64,000 nucleotides of DNA from Mortierella sp. BCC40632 (taxonomy: Eukaryota > Mortierellomycota > Mortierellomycetes > Mortierellales > Mortierellaceae), in assembly GCA_011634665.1 (NCBI GenBank), contig WAEK01000004.1:1723501-1787500 (forward strand), given 5' to 3'. The notes beneath the pieces were generated by a model that searched no databases, was not told the origin of the DNA, and saw nothing but the letters and a program-made list of their open reading frames with translations. The position numbers and the translations under genes were made by a program. Of this stretch, positions 24,401 through 37,118 are shown one piece after another; position 1 is the first letter of the stretch, and each line of letters starts with the position of its first letter.

Positions 24401-26693
24401 TGTACTCGGGGTCTGTGTACTGTATCCCCAAGAAGAGAAGGGAAAAAGGAAGAAAAGAGAGAGGAGGAAGAGAAAAGAAAAAGAGAAGGGAGAGAAAGAG
24501 ATGGGAGATGAGAGATAAAAAAAAAGGTATGCTGTGAGTAAGACAAGGACGTGGAGCACGATTGTTGACAAATACGAAATGTTGGTCAAGGTCGGATGGA
24601 TAAAATGTCCGGATGGTTCAGGGCCGCTGTGTGAGTGTGCATAAAATGAATAATAATAAAAAAAATGCTGGGAGGTACGAGGTTGGTTGGAAGGGCTGTT
24701 GTCTGCATTTGTCAAGAGGTACACAGGACTGTAGTCTCTTCACCAGGACAAACCACATGCATGCATGTGTTCAGAGCTCAGAAGCGGAAGAAGCAAAGAC
24801 ACCCCAGCAGAGTGGCTATTGTCATCCCTTCCAAACGCCTTTGGGACAATTCTGGTATGCAATGGGGTTTATCCAGACTAAAGCTCGTCCAGGCCTGGAT
24901 GCATTCAAGGCAAGGCATGCCAGCAATCACCAAGTGGATTTCGTGGGGCTGTTGGTGATGGTGTGTGGCAGCAAGCAACTATTGCGAGTAGCGAGAGCGA
25001 GAGAGAGGGGGAGAGAGCGGAGAATAATGTACAAGACAGCGGAGTCAAGTCTGTTTGACAGGGTCAAGGATTATGGGTAAGACTCGATAGGAGGGAGAAT
25101 GTCCTGAAAAGGTGGAAGGAGTCAGTTACCTGCAGGGACAAGAGTGTAGTCAGGGGAAGGGAGAGGTGAGGTGGGGAGGGGTGGGGGTGGGGATGATCGG
25201 CAAGATCAAGAAAAATGGGGATGGGGGTTGGGGTCGGGGATCGAGATGAGAAAGCGCAAAGATGAGGAGGAAAAAAAATCGTTGTTGAAAAGATGGAGTA
25301 AGATGAGAAAGTGAGGAAAGTAGAGGAAAGTAGGAGAGGAGAAAGAAAGAGAGGTTAAGAGAGGTAAAGTCGTGGGTGAAAGTGTGTATGTTTGAGTGAA
25401 AGAAAGAGCGAGAGAGAAAGGTGAGAGTGAGAGCGAAAGAGAGTATGTTTGTGTAAGTGAACAAAAGGTGATCTACCAGTGGCCCAAGGAGGGATTGGCC
25501 CAGGACAAGAGGCGTGTGCGGTCGTTGTGGGGGAGGAGCATTGGGAGACTCTTGCTCTTCCTCCTCTCCACATGCCACTTTGTGGCTCTGTCTCTTTCTC
25601 TTTCTCGGACCGATCCTCAGGCACGCCTGTTGGGTTCTCTCTTTCTCTCTCTCTCTCTCTCCTGTGTGACTCTCGGCTTGGGTCGGATTTGCGCCACTCG
25701 GAACATGTGACCAGCCCGAGCAGAACATGAAGTGTCGGAACGCGTGCAAGAGAAGAGGAGTGAGAGGAGAGTGTGAAAGTGAAGAGAAGAGGACACACAC
25801 AGCAACACGCGCGTGAGAAAGACGCGTGTAAACAAGAGAGACACGCGCAGAAAGACGCGCGAAAGGCTGAAGAGGAAAGTATTGGGTAGATCATCCTATC
25901 CCTAGGCGACTCCGACAAAGCAGAGTGATAATCAGCTATATCCCTCATAGCAAAGCGAGATGACATTGGCCTTCAGACTAGAGACTAGCAGGGGTGGCGA
26001 GGCTGGTTCTCTGCATCGAAATCGAAATCGAAATCGATCGGGCTCTGCTGAGTTCCTCTTTCTCTCTTGTCTCTGTCTCTCAGTCTCCCTAGACTATCTC
26101 TTTCTTTCTCTCTCTCTCTCTCTGGACGGCGACGGAGACAAACATTGGATCGACGGACCGTGGGTCTTTCCTACCATCTTCCCACCCTTGCCCACCCACT
26201 CACTCTCCGGGATTCGTTTGTTTGCATCATTTTTCCTTGCTGCTTTTGCATTTGTCTTCCTCAACCTTACCTTAGCCTCTACTAACTAATAGCCCTTCTA
26301 CTCTGTTCCCCCCCGTCGTGCTCTCACCCATTCCCGTTGCTCTCTCGCTCTCTCTCTCTCTCTTTCTTTTCTCTTTCTTTCTCTCTCTCTCTCTCTCTCT
26401 CTTTTTTCCCTCTTTTTTTTTTTTTTTTCCATCGTCCCGCAGTCAAGGAAACATTGATCATCAGCGCCCCTGTTCATCATCATCAGTACCCTTCTTTATT
26501 CCATCGTTCCATCCTCTCATCGTTCCACCAATCCATCTTCTTTCAAACCCTCCAATCTTCTTTTCTTCCCAATCCTTCTCCTTCTCTTCTTTCTCCTTCT
26601 CTTCTTTCTCTCCCTTCTGTATCCTCCTTTATTCCCTCACTTTCTCATTCCCATCTCTAATCTCTCACTCTCACTCTCACACTCACACTCATC
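24401..26693. other. Divergent intergenic region, purine/pyrimidine-rich
   Basis: Over 2 kb with no supportable gene. The left half is GA-rich on the plus strand, and the right half is CT-rich, ending in a long TC-rich leader directly before the monooxygenase ATG. Several ACGCGT/CGCG-containing short motifs cluster at about 25800-25865. ORFs through it are repeat translations. Confidence 0.6.
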
Positions 26694-28922
26694 ATGTCCA
26701 ACGTCAAAGTCATCATCGTCGGTGCAGGTGTCTGTGGTCTTATGACCGCCATCCAACTCGAACGAGCTGGTATCGATTACATGGTCGTCGAAAAGGCCCG
26801 TTCGTGTTCCCCCCTTGGATCTGCTCTCTCTTTGACTTCTGCTTGCAACTACATTTTTGACCAACTTGGGTAAATTCCTTTTTAACTGCTCTACTTTTGC
26901 CTTCTCTCTCCCCCTTGCATTACCGTTTCTTTCTCTTTCTCCTTCTCTCTCCCTCCCTAAAACTGTATGCTGACTCTGGCTCTCTTTATCCTATTATCCT
27001 ATAAAATGACATTCTCAGCATGCTCGAGGATATCCACAAGGTCTCCTATCCCTGCGCAAAGATTGATTACCACCGCGAAGATCTCTCCAAAGTAGGCGTC
27101 ATGCATGCTCGCGACAATCGTAGCCGGTATGGCTATGATGGTTTTCTGATTCGCCGCGTGGCCCTTTACGACATTATGCTCTCTCGTGTGCCCAAGGAAA
27201 AGATCCATTGGGGCAAGCGCATGGTCTCCTTCCGTCAAGATGAAAACTCGGTCGAAATTGAGTGCCAGGACAACTTGGAAGAAGATTCGCCCACAGAATC
27301 CGGAGCCAGCCCGGCCACTGTCACCTACACAGGCGATATCTTGATCGGAGCAGGTATGGTGCCATTGGAAGGGACAAACCTGTTTGTTGTCGCTAAACCT
27401 TGCTTTGTTTAGTGCATGCCTGGGTGAGCATCTCAACAAATAGGTCATCCAACGTCCAGTCCCTAATCCTTCCTTCTCTTTTCTCCTGGCGCCCCCCTCT
27501 CCGCTCTGTGGATTGGATGTCCGCTTCATTTAACCTTGCCTTCTTTGTAGACGGAGCCTACTCTTCTGTTCGTAGAAATCTCTTCAAAGATATGCAAGCC
27601 AAGGGCATCACCCTGCCCAAGTCGGACCTTGCACCTCTTCACTTTGACTCGGACTGTGTTATCGGTGTGACCGACGTCCTCTCTGATGAGGAGTTTCCTA
27701 TTCTCAAGAAGAAGAGCGGTGACTTTTGGGTCATCATGGGCAAAGAGCGCGTTATCCAGGTAAAAAAAAAAAAAAAAAAAAAAAAAATCTCCAAGCTACG
27801 CCCCAGGCCGATAAGTCTCCTACTTTAAACATCTTGGTACTGACCCGGTTTCCTCAATTCGTGCTTCTTTGTTGTTGTTTTTGTTGTTTTTGTTGTTTTT
27901 GCTGTTTTCTTGTATCTGGCATTCCTAGGTCTACTTGTTTACATTTGCCGAGGACAGAATTGGTTGGCAGATCTGTGGCAAGATGGACAAACCTGTTGAG
28001 TATGAGGAAAAAGACTTTCGATTCACAGACTGGGTAAGTGGATCTCTCCCCCTCTCTCTATTTTTTTTTTCCTTCTCTCCTCTTTGCTCTCTTTTTATTG
28101 TCATGAATGACCTTTGAGCCTTGCGATCTAGGTGTTGTGTATTTGGGATTTGGGCTTGGGCTAAACTCTATACCGGTGGACCCATGTGTCCATGTGTCAA
28201 CACCCTTCTTTTTCTATGGATAGAAACCAATTGCTGCAGATGAGCTCTGCAATCTGGTGCGCGACTACAAGTGTCCCTTCGGTGGTACGTTGGGTGACCT
28301 GATTGACAAGACCCCCAAAGACAGGTTGTCCAAGGTCATGCTTGAGGATAAATACTTCCATACCTGGTACCACCAGCGTACAGTGCTTATGGGTGATGCT
28401 TGTCACAAGCATTTGCCCTTTGGCGGTCAGGGTGCCAACCAAGCTATCCTGGACAGTGTCCATCTCGTCAACCAGCTCTATGGCATTCCCTCCAACTCAC
28501 TTGCTGATGTTGAAAAGTCTTTCAAAGCTTACTACGGCTACCGAAGCACTAATGCCAAGGATGTTTTCAAGAGCACTTCCATGGTGGCAAGCATTCTGAA
28601 TGCTCGAGTAAGTGAGGAATCTTTTGAAAAAAAAAAAAAAAAGTGGCCATGCATACACACATACCACACACACGTACGTTTACTGATTACCACCAATGAC
28701 TATTCCTGTGGCTACGAATAGGGACCCCTCGCCGAGCTGTCTCGGTTTGTGGTGTTGGGACACTGTCCTGACTGGTTCAACAACTTGGGTATGGATGGCA
28801 TGAACTCAGATCGACCTTACCTGAGCTTCTTGCCTCCTCCTTCAGGCAAGGGCTCGGTCAAGCCCAAACCCCAGGTGACTCCAGTCCACCCCAAGCCCAA
28901 TGTTGCCGTTGCTGCTGTATAG
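26694..28922 (+). CDS. FAD-dependent monooxygenase (PHBH/salicylate hydroxylase-like)
   Basis: Six exons: 26694-26869, 27019-27353, 27551-27759, 27929-28033, 28224-28607 and 28722-28922. The coding length is 1410 nt (469 aa), with every junction in phase. The N-terminal Rossmann FAD motif is GAGVCG (residues 10-15). The DG motif 'GADGAYSSVR' spans residues ~169-178, formed across the second intron. The GD motif 'VLMGDACHKHLP' has G332/D333. These three motifs define group A flavoprotein hydroxylases, which use NAD(P)H and O2 to hydroxylate or epoxidise aromatic or isoprenoid substrates. There is no secretion signal, so it is likely cytosolic. Substrate is not predictable; no biosynthetic partners lie next to it. 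The C-terminus after residue ~450 is a Pro/Lys-rich tail. Confidence 0.85.
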
Positions 28923-30744
28923 AAATTGAATTTTAAATAATAATAAAAAAAGATCTTTTTGTAATCACCCCGTTCATGTTTTTTTTCCTGGCAGACATTC
29001 TTATTTCTCAATCTAATTGCTTTTTTTTTTTTTTTTTTATATAAAAATAAAAATATGTTATTCCACTCAGGCATCAGTCTATCGGGTGCCAGGCTTGTTG
29101 CATCCAAGACCTTGTTAACCAGAAGACTGTGTTAGTGATGGTACTCATCAAGTTGGCCAACTGTCTTGTCTATTGAACATGACCCAACGTATGATCGAGG
29201 AGGTCCAAGTCTTTTTAAAATAAAAAAAAAAAAAAAAAGGCGCCTCGACGAGAAGGGTGAGGAGGCCAGGGCGGTAAAAAGCCAGCATCTTGGCAGTAGC
29301 CGAGTCCTTGACCTTGAGAGCCCAAGATGAAACTTTGAATTATGGTACGAGATATGCAAGCTCTACACAGCTTCGGAGCTTGATCTTTTCCTGGAGAGAG
29401 CGTACTGTTTTCCGTACGTAGTAGAGAACAGAACTCTTCATCTGTTTATTCGACGTGCTCCGGATTCACAGTTCCACAAGATGTGGGGTCATTGATGGCT
29501 GGCAAAGAGCCAAGTAGGAAAAAGAAAAAGCTTGTTTTGGTAACGACAAAGATGGGAGATGCGGAGGTCAACAAAGGATCAAGTAGCTTTCAACGGGACC
29601 AGTCAAGCGGTCGTTCTGAGCATCTAGGAGTATCTCGATGTGAGAGTCAATTGTCGGGGGTGTCGCAATTGGGTCCTGAGAGAGTCTCGTCATCTCTGCT
29701 GACCTTGAACGAGCTGTTTTTCAAATGGGCTGAAGCACTTTGTTGACGGTGGCCATATGCCAAAGTAAACAAGAAGAGTCATTTCACTGGAAAGGAAGGA
29801 GGTTGGTGAGAGGCCCACGATGACATCGCAGCCGATTTGAAGATATTTCTGAAAAGATGCTTCTACTGTTGACCATTTGCTGCTGTCCCATCCAGGGTGA
29901 ACAAATTTTCCTGGTAGGTCACTCAAGAAAAATGGACCTGGGCTTAGGAATCCATGGACAGTGTTCTATCCATAAACGGTGCCCTCGGCCGTACTTTAGA
30001 AAGGCTCTCTTGGTGGAATTTGGTAAAAGGTGTCCCTCTGGGGTACTGTGTACCACAGCAAGAAATACTTGTAGCGGGAGTAATGTAGTCCTGGCCATGT
30101 AAACATCAACCCCTTGACTTCCCGACGAACTACTATTCGGAACTTTTTGAACAGCCTTTGGAGTTCGGCCGCTAGCCTGTTGAGTGTACGCTTAAGACAA
30201 GGTGCCCATCTCAGTTTATCTTGTGGATGAAGAGCCGGAGGGGAGTCTTAGCCTGGTTTATCCAAGTCATTGAAAGGTGGCGCCCAGTTGGAGGAGAGAA
30301 GGAAAAGAAGGGCAGAGATGACCCGCTCGCAAACGCAGTCCGGAAGCACTGCAGGGAAAGTTGTCCCAACTCAGCGGGAACATGTGCAAAGATGGACAAG
30401 GATAGGGTATGACCCAAAAAGAAGTCGCCGCACGAACCCATGCTAGTGGGGCCACAGCGGAGTTTTTTCTATCGGAGTAACCCTGGGCTCGTTCTTTTTC
30501 GTAACGTGGTCGGTCGAAGAGCCCACGGAATGACCCTCGGCTGAGTCACAGCCAACCAGCGCAACCAACGGGTGCTCATCCAAGGAAAAGATCACTTTGG
30601 TCCCGGCTTGTTCCTGTCCACTCAGAGAGGACAAACAAGAGATCTGTTGTTGTGGTCAAGCTGAGCCTGATCAGACAAAGGAGCAAGTCTGGGGTGAAGG
30701 AAAAGAAAGGAAACAAGATGATGCAGGCAACCCCTACCCAGCCT

Positions 30745-30792
<48 letters not shown>

Positions 30793-31769
30793 AAAAGATG
30801 GTAGGATGAGACGAGTGGGGAGGGAGAAGGGGTGAGGAGAAAGAAGACCTGGCGGTGTGTGGCGGAGGGAGAGGAATCAAAGACTGTTGTTGATGTTGGA
30901 TGAAGGAAGAAGAGAAGGAGAAAGAGGAAGAATAAGGAAGAAAAAAGAAAAAGAAAAAAAAAAAGAAGAGGAGGGGGGGGGGTATTGATGGTGATGTCGA
31001 GCGGGGACAGGGGCGGAGGAGCGGGAACCGGAAGGGCCCGAAAGGAACAAATTAGATCACAAGGATGAGGACGCAGGGCGGTACCTGGCTGGCTGGCTGG
31101 AGAGAGACAGGTCTCCAGCCACCACAGTCCCAGTCACGAGCGAACGAGAAGAGAGAGAAGAGAGAGAAGAGACAGAGAGACAGAGAGACAGAGAGAGACG
31201 CCCTTTCGTTTCAGGGCCCAGCTCTTTGTTCTTTCCTTCTTTTCCTTTTTTTTTTTTCTTTTTCTCTTTGGCCTCTTTCTTTCTTTCTTTTTTTTTTTTT
31301 TTTCTTTTGCTATTTTTTCTTTTTCTCTTTTCTTTTTTCTCTTTTTCTCTTTTCATGTTTTATATCTTTTTTTTTTTAGTCTTCCAGCTTCCTCATTCTC
31401 TCTCTGATACCTCCTCTGTCTCCTCGCCTTTTCCTCAGCCAAATCCCCCTCCTCCCCATCCAAATGTTCATCTGATCGTTCATTTTTTTGGATCATTCAT
31501 CTCTCTCCGGTTCACTTTATTCTGCCCTGTCCGGTTTCACTTTTTTTCCCCCTGTCTCTTTTCTAACTTTCTTCTCTCTCTCTCTCTATCTATATATCTC
31601 TCTCTATCTCTCTCTCCCTCGCTCTCCCTCTCTCCCTCTCCCTCTCTCTCTATCGCTCTTTCTCCCTCGCTCTCTCTCTTCCACTTTCTCTCTCTCTCCC
31701 CATCCCCCATTTGCCCCCGTCCCCGTTCCTGTCCCCGTCCCCGTCCCCAATCTTCTTGCTGTAGCAGTA
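28923..31769. other. Intergenic, no confident gene
   Basis: Contains poly-T (about 29020-29038), short unrecognised ORFs of 60-90 codons on both strands between 29480 and 30640, a (GA)n tract (about 30749-30790), a G-run near 30975 and a pyrimidine-rich stretch from about 31220 to 31700 leading into the Sel1-repeat gene. None of the ORFs has a family signature I can name. Confidence 0.55.
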
Positions 31770-33923
31770 ATGTCCACTTCCTTTATCCTTCACAAAGGCC
31801 GGGGCGTCTTTTCCAAATTCAACAAAAAATGCCGCCTCCCAGCCTCAGCCCTTTCGGCCTCTGGCTCTCCAACCTCGTCGATCTGTTCCTTCTCGCCCGT
31901 CCACTGCTCCTCTTCCACCGACGCTATCTTCCCCGATCTTCCTGACCATATTGCCTACTCCACCGACCGATCTGACCTTGCCGAGCACTCGCCCGACTCG
32001 GCCGAGAACGCTCGCAAGGCCCAGGATTTGTTCGACCATGCCCAGCAACTCCTCTTTGGTCGAAACGGTCCAAAGGACGAGCCCGCTGCCGTTGACCTCT
32101 ATCGCTCCGCAACAAAGCTCGGTCACTTGGAAGCTCAAGGAGTCCTTGGTTTCTGTTACGAGTTCGGTCTCGGCATCGAAGCCGACTATGTCGCTGCTGA
32201 ACGTCTTTACATCCTTGCTGCTGAAAAGGGCAATGGCCTTGCTCTCTCTCGGCTCGCCTTCCTTCGCAAGTATGGACGGCCATCGGTCAAGATCGATCGC
32301 ATCGAGTCCGAGTTCTGGCAGCAAAAGATCAACCTTCAGGGTGCCACCGCCCTGACCTGGCTCCTCGACGGTGCCTCGTTCGACAACCACGACTGTTGCC
32401 AGTTTGCCCTCGGTGTCTGCTACCACGACGGCGTCGGTGTCGAAAAGAATCCTGTCGAGGCCTTTTACTGGTATAAAAAGTCGGCCGAACAAGGAAACGC
32501 CCGTGGTCAGGGCATCCTTGGCTACTGCTATGGTGAGGGCTTTGGAGTCGAGCGCGACCGCAAAAAGGCCATCTATTGGTACCGCATTGCTGCCCGCCAG
32601 GGCGAGTCCGTTGCCCTGTACAACATTGGTTACTGCTACGAGGACGGCTTGGGTGTCCAACGAGACCCTTACGAGGCCGTCAAGTGGTACCGACAATCTG
32701 CCGAGCTTGGCAATGCTTTTGCTCAAAACTCTCTCGGCTACTGTTACGAGGATGGCGTTGGTGTTGAACAGGATCTCGTCCTTGCTGCTCAGTGGTACTC
32801 CAAGTCAGCCGAGCAGGGTTACCCATGGGCCGAATGCAACCTCGGCTATTGTCATCAGAACGGGATCGGCGTTCCCAAGGACGATGCCAAGGGTGCCTTC
32901 TGGTACCGAAAGGCAGCTCTCCAGGGTCATGCCCGTGCTCAACACAATCTCGGCTTTTGTTACCAGAACGGTATCGGTGTTCCCAAGGATCCTGTCGAGG
33001 CTGTCAAGTGGTATATGAAGTCAGCCGAGCGAGGTAACATCTTTGCCTTCCATTCACTCGGATACTGCTATCAGAATGGTATCGGCGTCAAGCAGGATCT
33101 GGACGAGGCTGTCTACTGGTATTATCTCTCGGCAGAAGAAAACCATGCACCCGCACAACTTTCACTCGGGTATTGTTTCCGAAACGGTGTCGGTGTCCCC
33201 AAGGAACCCAAGGAGGCAGTCAAGTGGTTCTGTCGGTCGGCTATGCAAGGCAATGCCCTTGCTCAAAACTCGCTCGGATTCTGTTATGAGGAAGGGTTGG
33301 GTGTGGAAAAGAACCGAGAAAAGGCCGTTTACTGGTATGAGAAATCAGCGGCTCAGAACAACCCTTGGGCTCAGTGCAATCTCGGCTTTTGCTATGCGAA
33401 TGCGATCGGAGTGCGACAGGATTACGAGATGGCCGTCAAGTACTACTCTTTGGCTGCGGCTCAGAACCACGCCCGTGCTCAGGATAAACTCGGTGTCTGT
33501 CTTCAATTGGGACAAGGAGTTGCACAAGATCTTCAGTTGGCTGTGCAATACTTTAGACAGGCTGCACATCAAGGCCATCTTGCAGGACAATACCATCTGG
33601 CCAATGCCAATGCTCTTTTTTTTTTTTTTTTTTTGCAACCGAAGAATCTGCAATTCTGTCCAATTTCCTTTTTTTTTTTTTCTCCCCTCATTCATCTAAC
33701 TTTTATGCCTTGTTATTTGTTTAAATAGGAAAAGGGACTTGGATGCGAAGTACAACTGGAAGAGGCAACAAAGTGGTTTGAGCAGGCTGCAGCAAACGGA
33801 TGCAGGACATCACACGAACGACTCCAGCGGCTTTTGGCGCGTACATGCCTCGAGAATGGTCTTGAGCCAAGCGAATGTGGCTCCTTCCTCGGAGCCATTG
33901 GTCACTGTGCTCCTGCCGCATAG
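31770..33923 (+). CDS. Sel1-like repeat (SLR) protein
   Basis: Main exon 31770-33611 (614 codons) and 3' exon 33729-33923 (65 codons) give 678 aa. After a Ser/Pro-rich N-terminus of ~90 residues there are about a dozen Sel1 repeats of 36 residues, with the A-x-x-x-L-G-x-x-Y-x-x-G-x-G-V-x-x-D...A-x-x-W-Y pattern. Such solenoids act as protein-interaction scaffolds, for example in ER-associated degradation (Hrd3/Sel1) or chitin synthase regulation (Chs4/Skt5). No CaaX box or membrane helix is seen, so the closer match is uncertain. The ORF runs on through a poly-T stretch to a stop at 33726-33728, but the last half-repeat ('EKGLGCE...EEATKWFEQAA') clearly continues after an AG at 33727-33728. 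No GT donor fits; a GC at 33612 restores repeat spacing. Confidence 0.8.
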
Positions 33924-34083
33924 AAGAGAAGAAGGGGGAAAAAAATAAGGGGCACTTGTCCCCTTTTTTTCTTTTTAGACGACTTTTCCAAAGGAGAAGA
34001 TCGCGGTTGTTTTTTGGACAAAAAAAAAAAACAGTTGCGTTCTGCTTATCAGGCAACCTACACTAGAATGGACTGACTTTACC

Positions 34084-34137
<54 letters not shown>

Positions 34138-35398
34138 GTCTTTGTTCTCGATTGAACGAGTAAATCCAAGAGGAGGAGAGGAAGAAGAGAGAAAAGTGGG
34201 GGAAAAGGTGTACATTGACACAATGGATTGTCATTTGTGCTACTCTTTTTCTTTCGTCTTCCATGTTTGCATATTTTTATTGTTTTTGTTTCTTTTGTTC
34301 GCATACCCGATTCTTGTACTAGTAGCTCATATTTCATAGACCCACTTAAATATACCTTTCGTCAAATATTATCAGTATTAGTTTGGAGTAATGTGGGAAA
34401 GAGATTCGACTTTGTTACTATATTATTATTATTATTATTATTTGACCTGAAGGAGCAAGGCAGGTTGGGGTCTTTAGCGTTATGTCTTGCGTAGGCTCAA
34501 GGGTTAGACGAATCTTTGCCCGAAAACGGACGACTTTCGTCTAGAGGCCTTAAATGAGATCCTGGTGATCGGATAAAACGTCAAACAGCTGAGGAAGGGA
34601 GGAGGAAGAGATCGATGGCCGCCAAGAGGTGATTGTCGATTCCAACACCAAGCATAGCCTCCCCAGAAAAAAAATGAGATGTAGAATTCGAGCAGCACAA
34701 CCCGCAAGGCGTCATATGACTGACTTTGGATAAACTCTTTGCCATATGTTTTTGACGCCTCACTCTCATCTACGGTGATGGCAATTCTTGACAATGTATT
34801 ATGTATCCATTTCCTTTTTATGCCTTGCTTGAACAATCCCTTGAACAGGTCTCTTGCATTGATCCCAACACAACGGATGTGATAGATAATGAAGCCCGAT
34901 GAGGAACGCTTCTTCAGGATGGAGTCGACCCTTCATAATCATCGAAGGCTTAGAGTAGCGATAATTGTATTTGTCACAATAGTTTCCCATAAAGCCTGAT
35001 GGATCAGCACTGCTTGAAAGCGAAACACAAGGTCAATAGACTGATGACCAGACCATCGTTTTTGGATGAAAAGATACACCTAAGATCTGTTCTTCCCGAA
35101 TCTTCTCGCTAGTCTGTATCACTGTCTCTATGACAGTGCACAGAACTAGAGATTCTTTATTTGAATCAAAACAAGACTCTCGTAATGTGTGTGCTGGAAG
35201 GAACCATAGCACTGCAAAAAAAAAAAAAAAAAAAAAAAAATCGAACTGGAGCAGATCTCAGTATAGAACTATAAATACCTGAAGATTACAAAATCTGTAG
35301 AGTTTAATCCAGAGTGCACTAGTTTTATCTGTCCGGGCCAAGTAAACAGGGCTCATCCACTACTAACAATAATCCTGTTCGTTCAACTGAAATACCAT
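33924..35398. other. Intergenic with (CT)n and TTA repeats
   Basis: Holds a pure CT repeat (about 34087-34134), a TTA repeat near 34421-34441 and a poly-A run (about 35217-35240), plus the eroded ORFs described separately at 34504-34990. Confidence 0.6.
34504..34990 (-). pseudogene. Possible eroded transposase fragment
   Basis: Two overlapping minus-strand frames (34799-34990 and 34504-34836) read as one broken protein. The first includes 'EEAFLIGLHYLSHPLCW', reminiscent of the N-terminal helical part of DDE/Harbinger-type transposases ('ALxxxLxxLSYPxR'). The second frame continues with helical sequence and then degenerates. No DDE catalytic residues or terminal inverted repeats were found. 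It may be chance similarity. Confidence 0.22.
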
Positions 35399-35798
35399 CT
35401 AAACGCATTGTTCATTGAAACACACCTCATTACAGCATTCTTTAGCGTTGTCGCAGGGAAAGCCATCTTGTGTGCAGTCATTATTGGAGTCGAGGCTCTC
35501 TATAAAACTGCGAGCGTCCCTGCCATAAAACTGAGTGCAGTATGTTTCTTTAGTGTCGCAAAGATTGTCGATTACGGTCCACATCTTTTTATCGGCCGAG
35601 CTCCATTGGTGGGGTCTGGCCGAAATAACAACAGCTACTCGATGTGTTGGGTTGCGTTAATGAGGTAAAGACAGATAAGCAGGATGAGTCAGTGAGTCTC
35701 TTTCTTCTCTCGACAGCTTTTCAAAAAGTTACAGAGCAGCTAAAACAAAAGAAAGTACCAGCAGCTAGCACAGCAATGATGGTCTTGGTGAACAGCAT
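35399..35798 (-). CDS. Small secreted cysteine-rich protein, cystine-knot-like
   Basis: Two exons: 35759-35798 and 35399-35634, joined in phase by a GTACTT...TAG intron with a CTGAC branch site. The 91-aa product starts with a classic signal peptide (MLFTKTIIAVLAA...ISA, about 20 residues). The mature part has eight cysteines. The last six are spaced C-x6-C-x5-CC-x3-C-x4-C, the framework of inhibitor-cystine-knot (knottin) peptides. A TATA box lies 120 bp upstream. Small secreted Cys-rich proteins in plant-, animal- or fungus-associated fungi are often effectors, antimicrobials or inhibitors; which applies here is unknown. The gene belongs to a tandem duplication whose second copy is broken. 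Confidence 0.75.
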
Positions 35799-35918
35799 GA
35801 CGGATAATGTGGAAAAACGAAGAGTACAAGAAGAGAGTGGAGGATGAGTGGAGGATGAGTAGAGGAAAAGTTGAATACTAGGCTGACTCGGAAAGTGAGG
35901 GCTCCCTCGCTCGTCCCA

Positions 35919-35924
35919 TTTATA
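35919..35924 (-). promoter_or_regulatory. TATA box of the cystine-knot gene
   Basis: TATAAA on the minus strand, about 120 bp upstream of the ATG at 35798. The same element is kept at the equivalent position of the duplicate (37641-37646). Confidence 0.65.
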
Positions 35925-37118
35925 GTTGAGTCAACCTGGGATGTCTCCACATACCCACGCTCGAGGTCAGATGGGACTGACACTTGAAGCAAGGCGATTT
36001 CATTGCGATAAACAAAACCCTCGACCAGATGTGGACACAGAGATCATGCTTTTCCAAACCAGAGTGCTGAGGCACCAACTGACCACATTCTTGCATGACA
36101 TGCAGAAATGCAAACTTCATGCATTTTGTGTACTGAATATGCTTGGGCCATTTTTCGAGATTATGTGAAAAGTAGGATGTTTCTTGAGCCTTGAGGAGGG
36201 ATTGCGGTACATATCAGATTTTGCGCTTACCTAGCCAAATCACGTTTTAAATCAAGTGTTGCAGAGCTCTGAAGGCCCATGTTTAGCAACCTTCCCAGCC
36301 ACTATGCGTCAACAGATCTTTCAGGGGTCTATTGCGCACAGGCCGCTTTCCTGTGGATCCACCCTGTTTTTTCCGCCGTGTTTCTTTGGGGGGGTGGCCA
36401 GGGACGCATACCAACTCTTTTAAAAGTTTGAATACTGCACCTCTCTCTTTCAAGATTCATGCTCTGTCTCACCATATCGCCTGCATGCCTATCACAGCCC
36501 AAGAGACGAGACTTCAACAAGCTCAAAGGGCATATCCGTACGGTCTTTTATTGATCATCAGCATTAGCAACCTATTTACTCAGGACATATTTGGTACAAG
36601 GTGGAATGTAGAGGAGAGACTGGCTCGGCCACTGTAAGAGACTGCCTGCCAATCACATTGTGGTGACAGCGGATAGAAACATGCTCATACACGATTTAGT
36701 CAAGACGACCCGGAGTCCGCCTTCAAGAAAGCCGGGACCTGGCTTATGACACAAGTAAGGTCCAGAAAGTTTTGAGATAACAAGAGTTCAACTGACATTG
36801 CTCTATATCGTTACAAACAACGATTACAACGGTAAGGTATTGGCTATCAGCTTCAAGCTCAAGGTAATTGAGGATGTAAAGTATAGAGGGATGGGTGACA
36901 TGATATGCTGGTAAAGCATTTGTCACATCTAAAACTCAACATAGGACTACTAATGTCCGAAAACCATAAAATCTGTAGAAACAATTGGGTTTGATCGCTA
37001 GGTTTTATCTCAGTCCGTTCTAAGAAAACAAGGCTCATCCGCCGCTAACTCTGATTCATCTTGTTCAACTGAGATATCGACTACGGGCAGGAGCCCAAGT
37101 AGCACATATCAGATCAGC

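Larger units (their letters stand above)
35290..36400. repeat. Segmental duplication, copy A
   Basis: Diverged direct repeat of about 36965-38310. Shared landmarks in the same order are 'aaatctgtag', the 'attggtgg.gtctg.ccgaaa' block, 'acagctactcgatgtgttgg', 'ctaaaacaaaagaaagt', the TATA region 'ccatttatagt', 'cccacgc', 'agagtgctgaggcacc/ggcacc' and 'gtgtttctttgg'. It contains the intact cystine-knot gene. Boundaries are approximate. Confidence 0.75.

Noticed and set aside
31845..32726. 293-codon minus-strand ORF
   Set aside because: Antisense of regularly repeated Sel1 units; periodic shadow.
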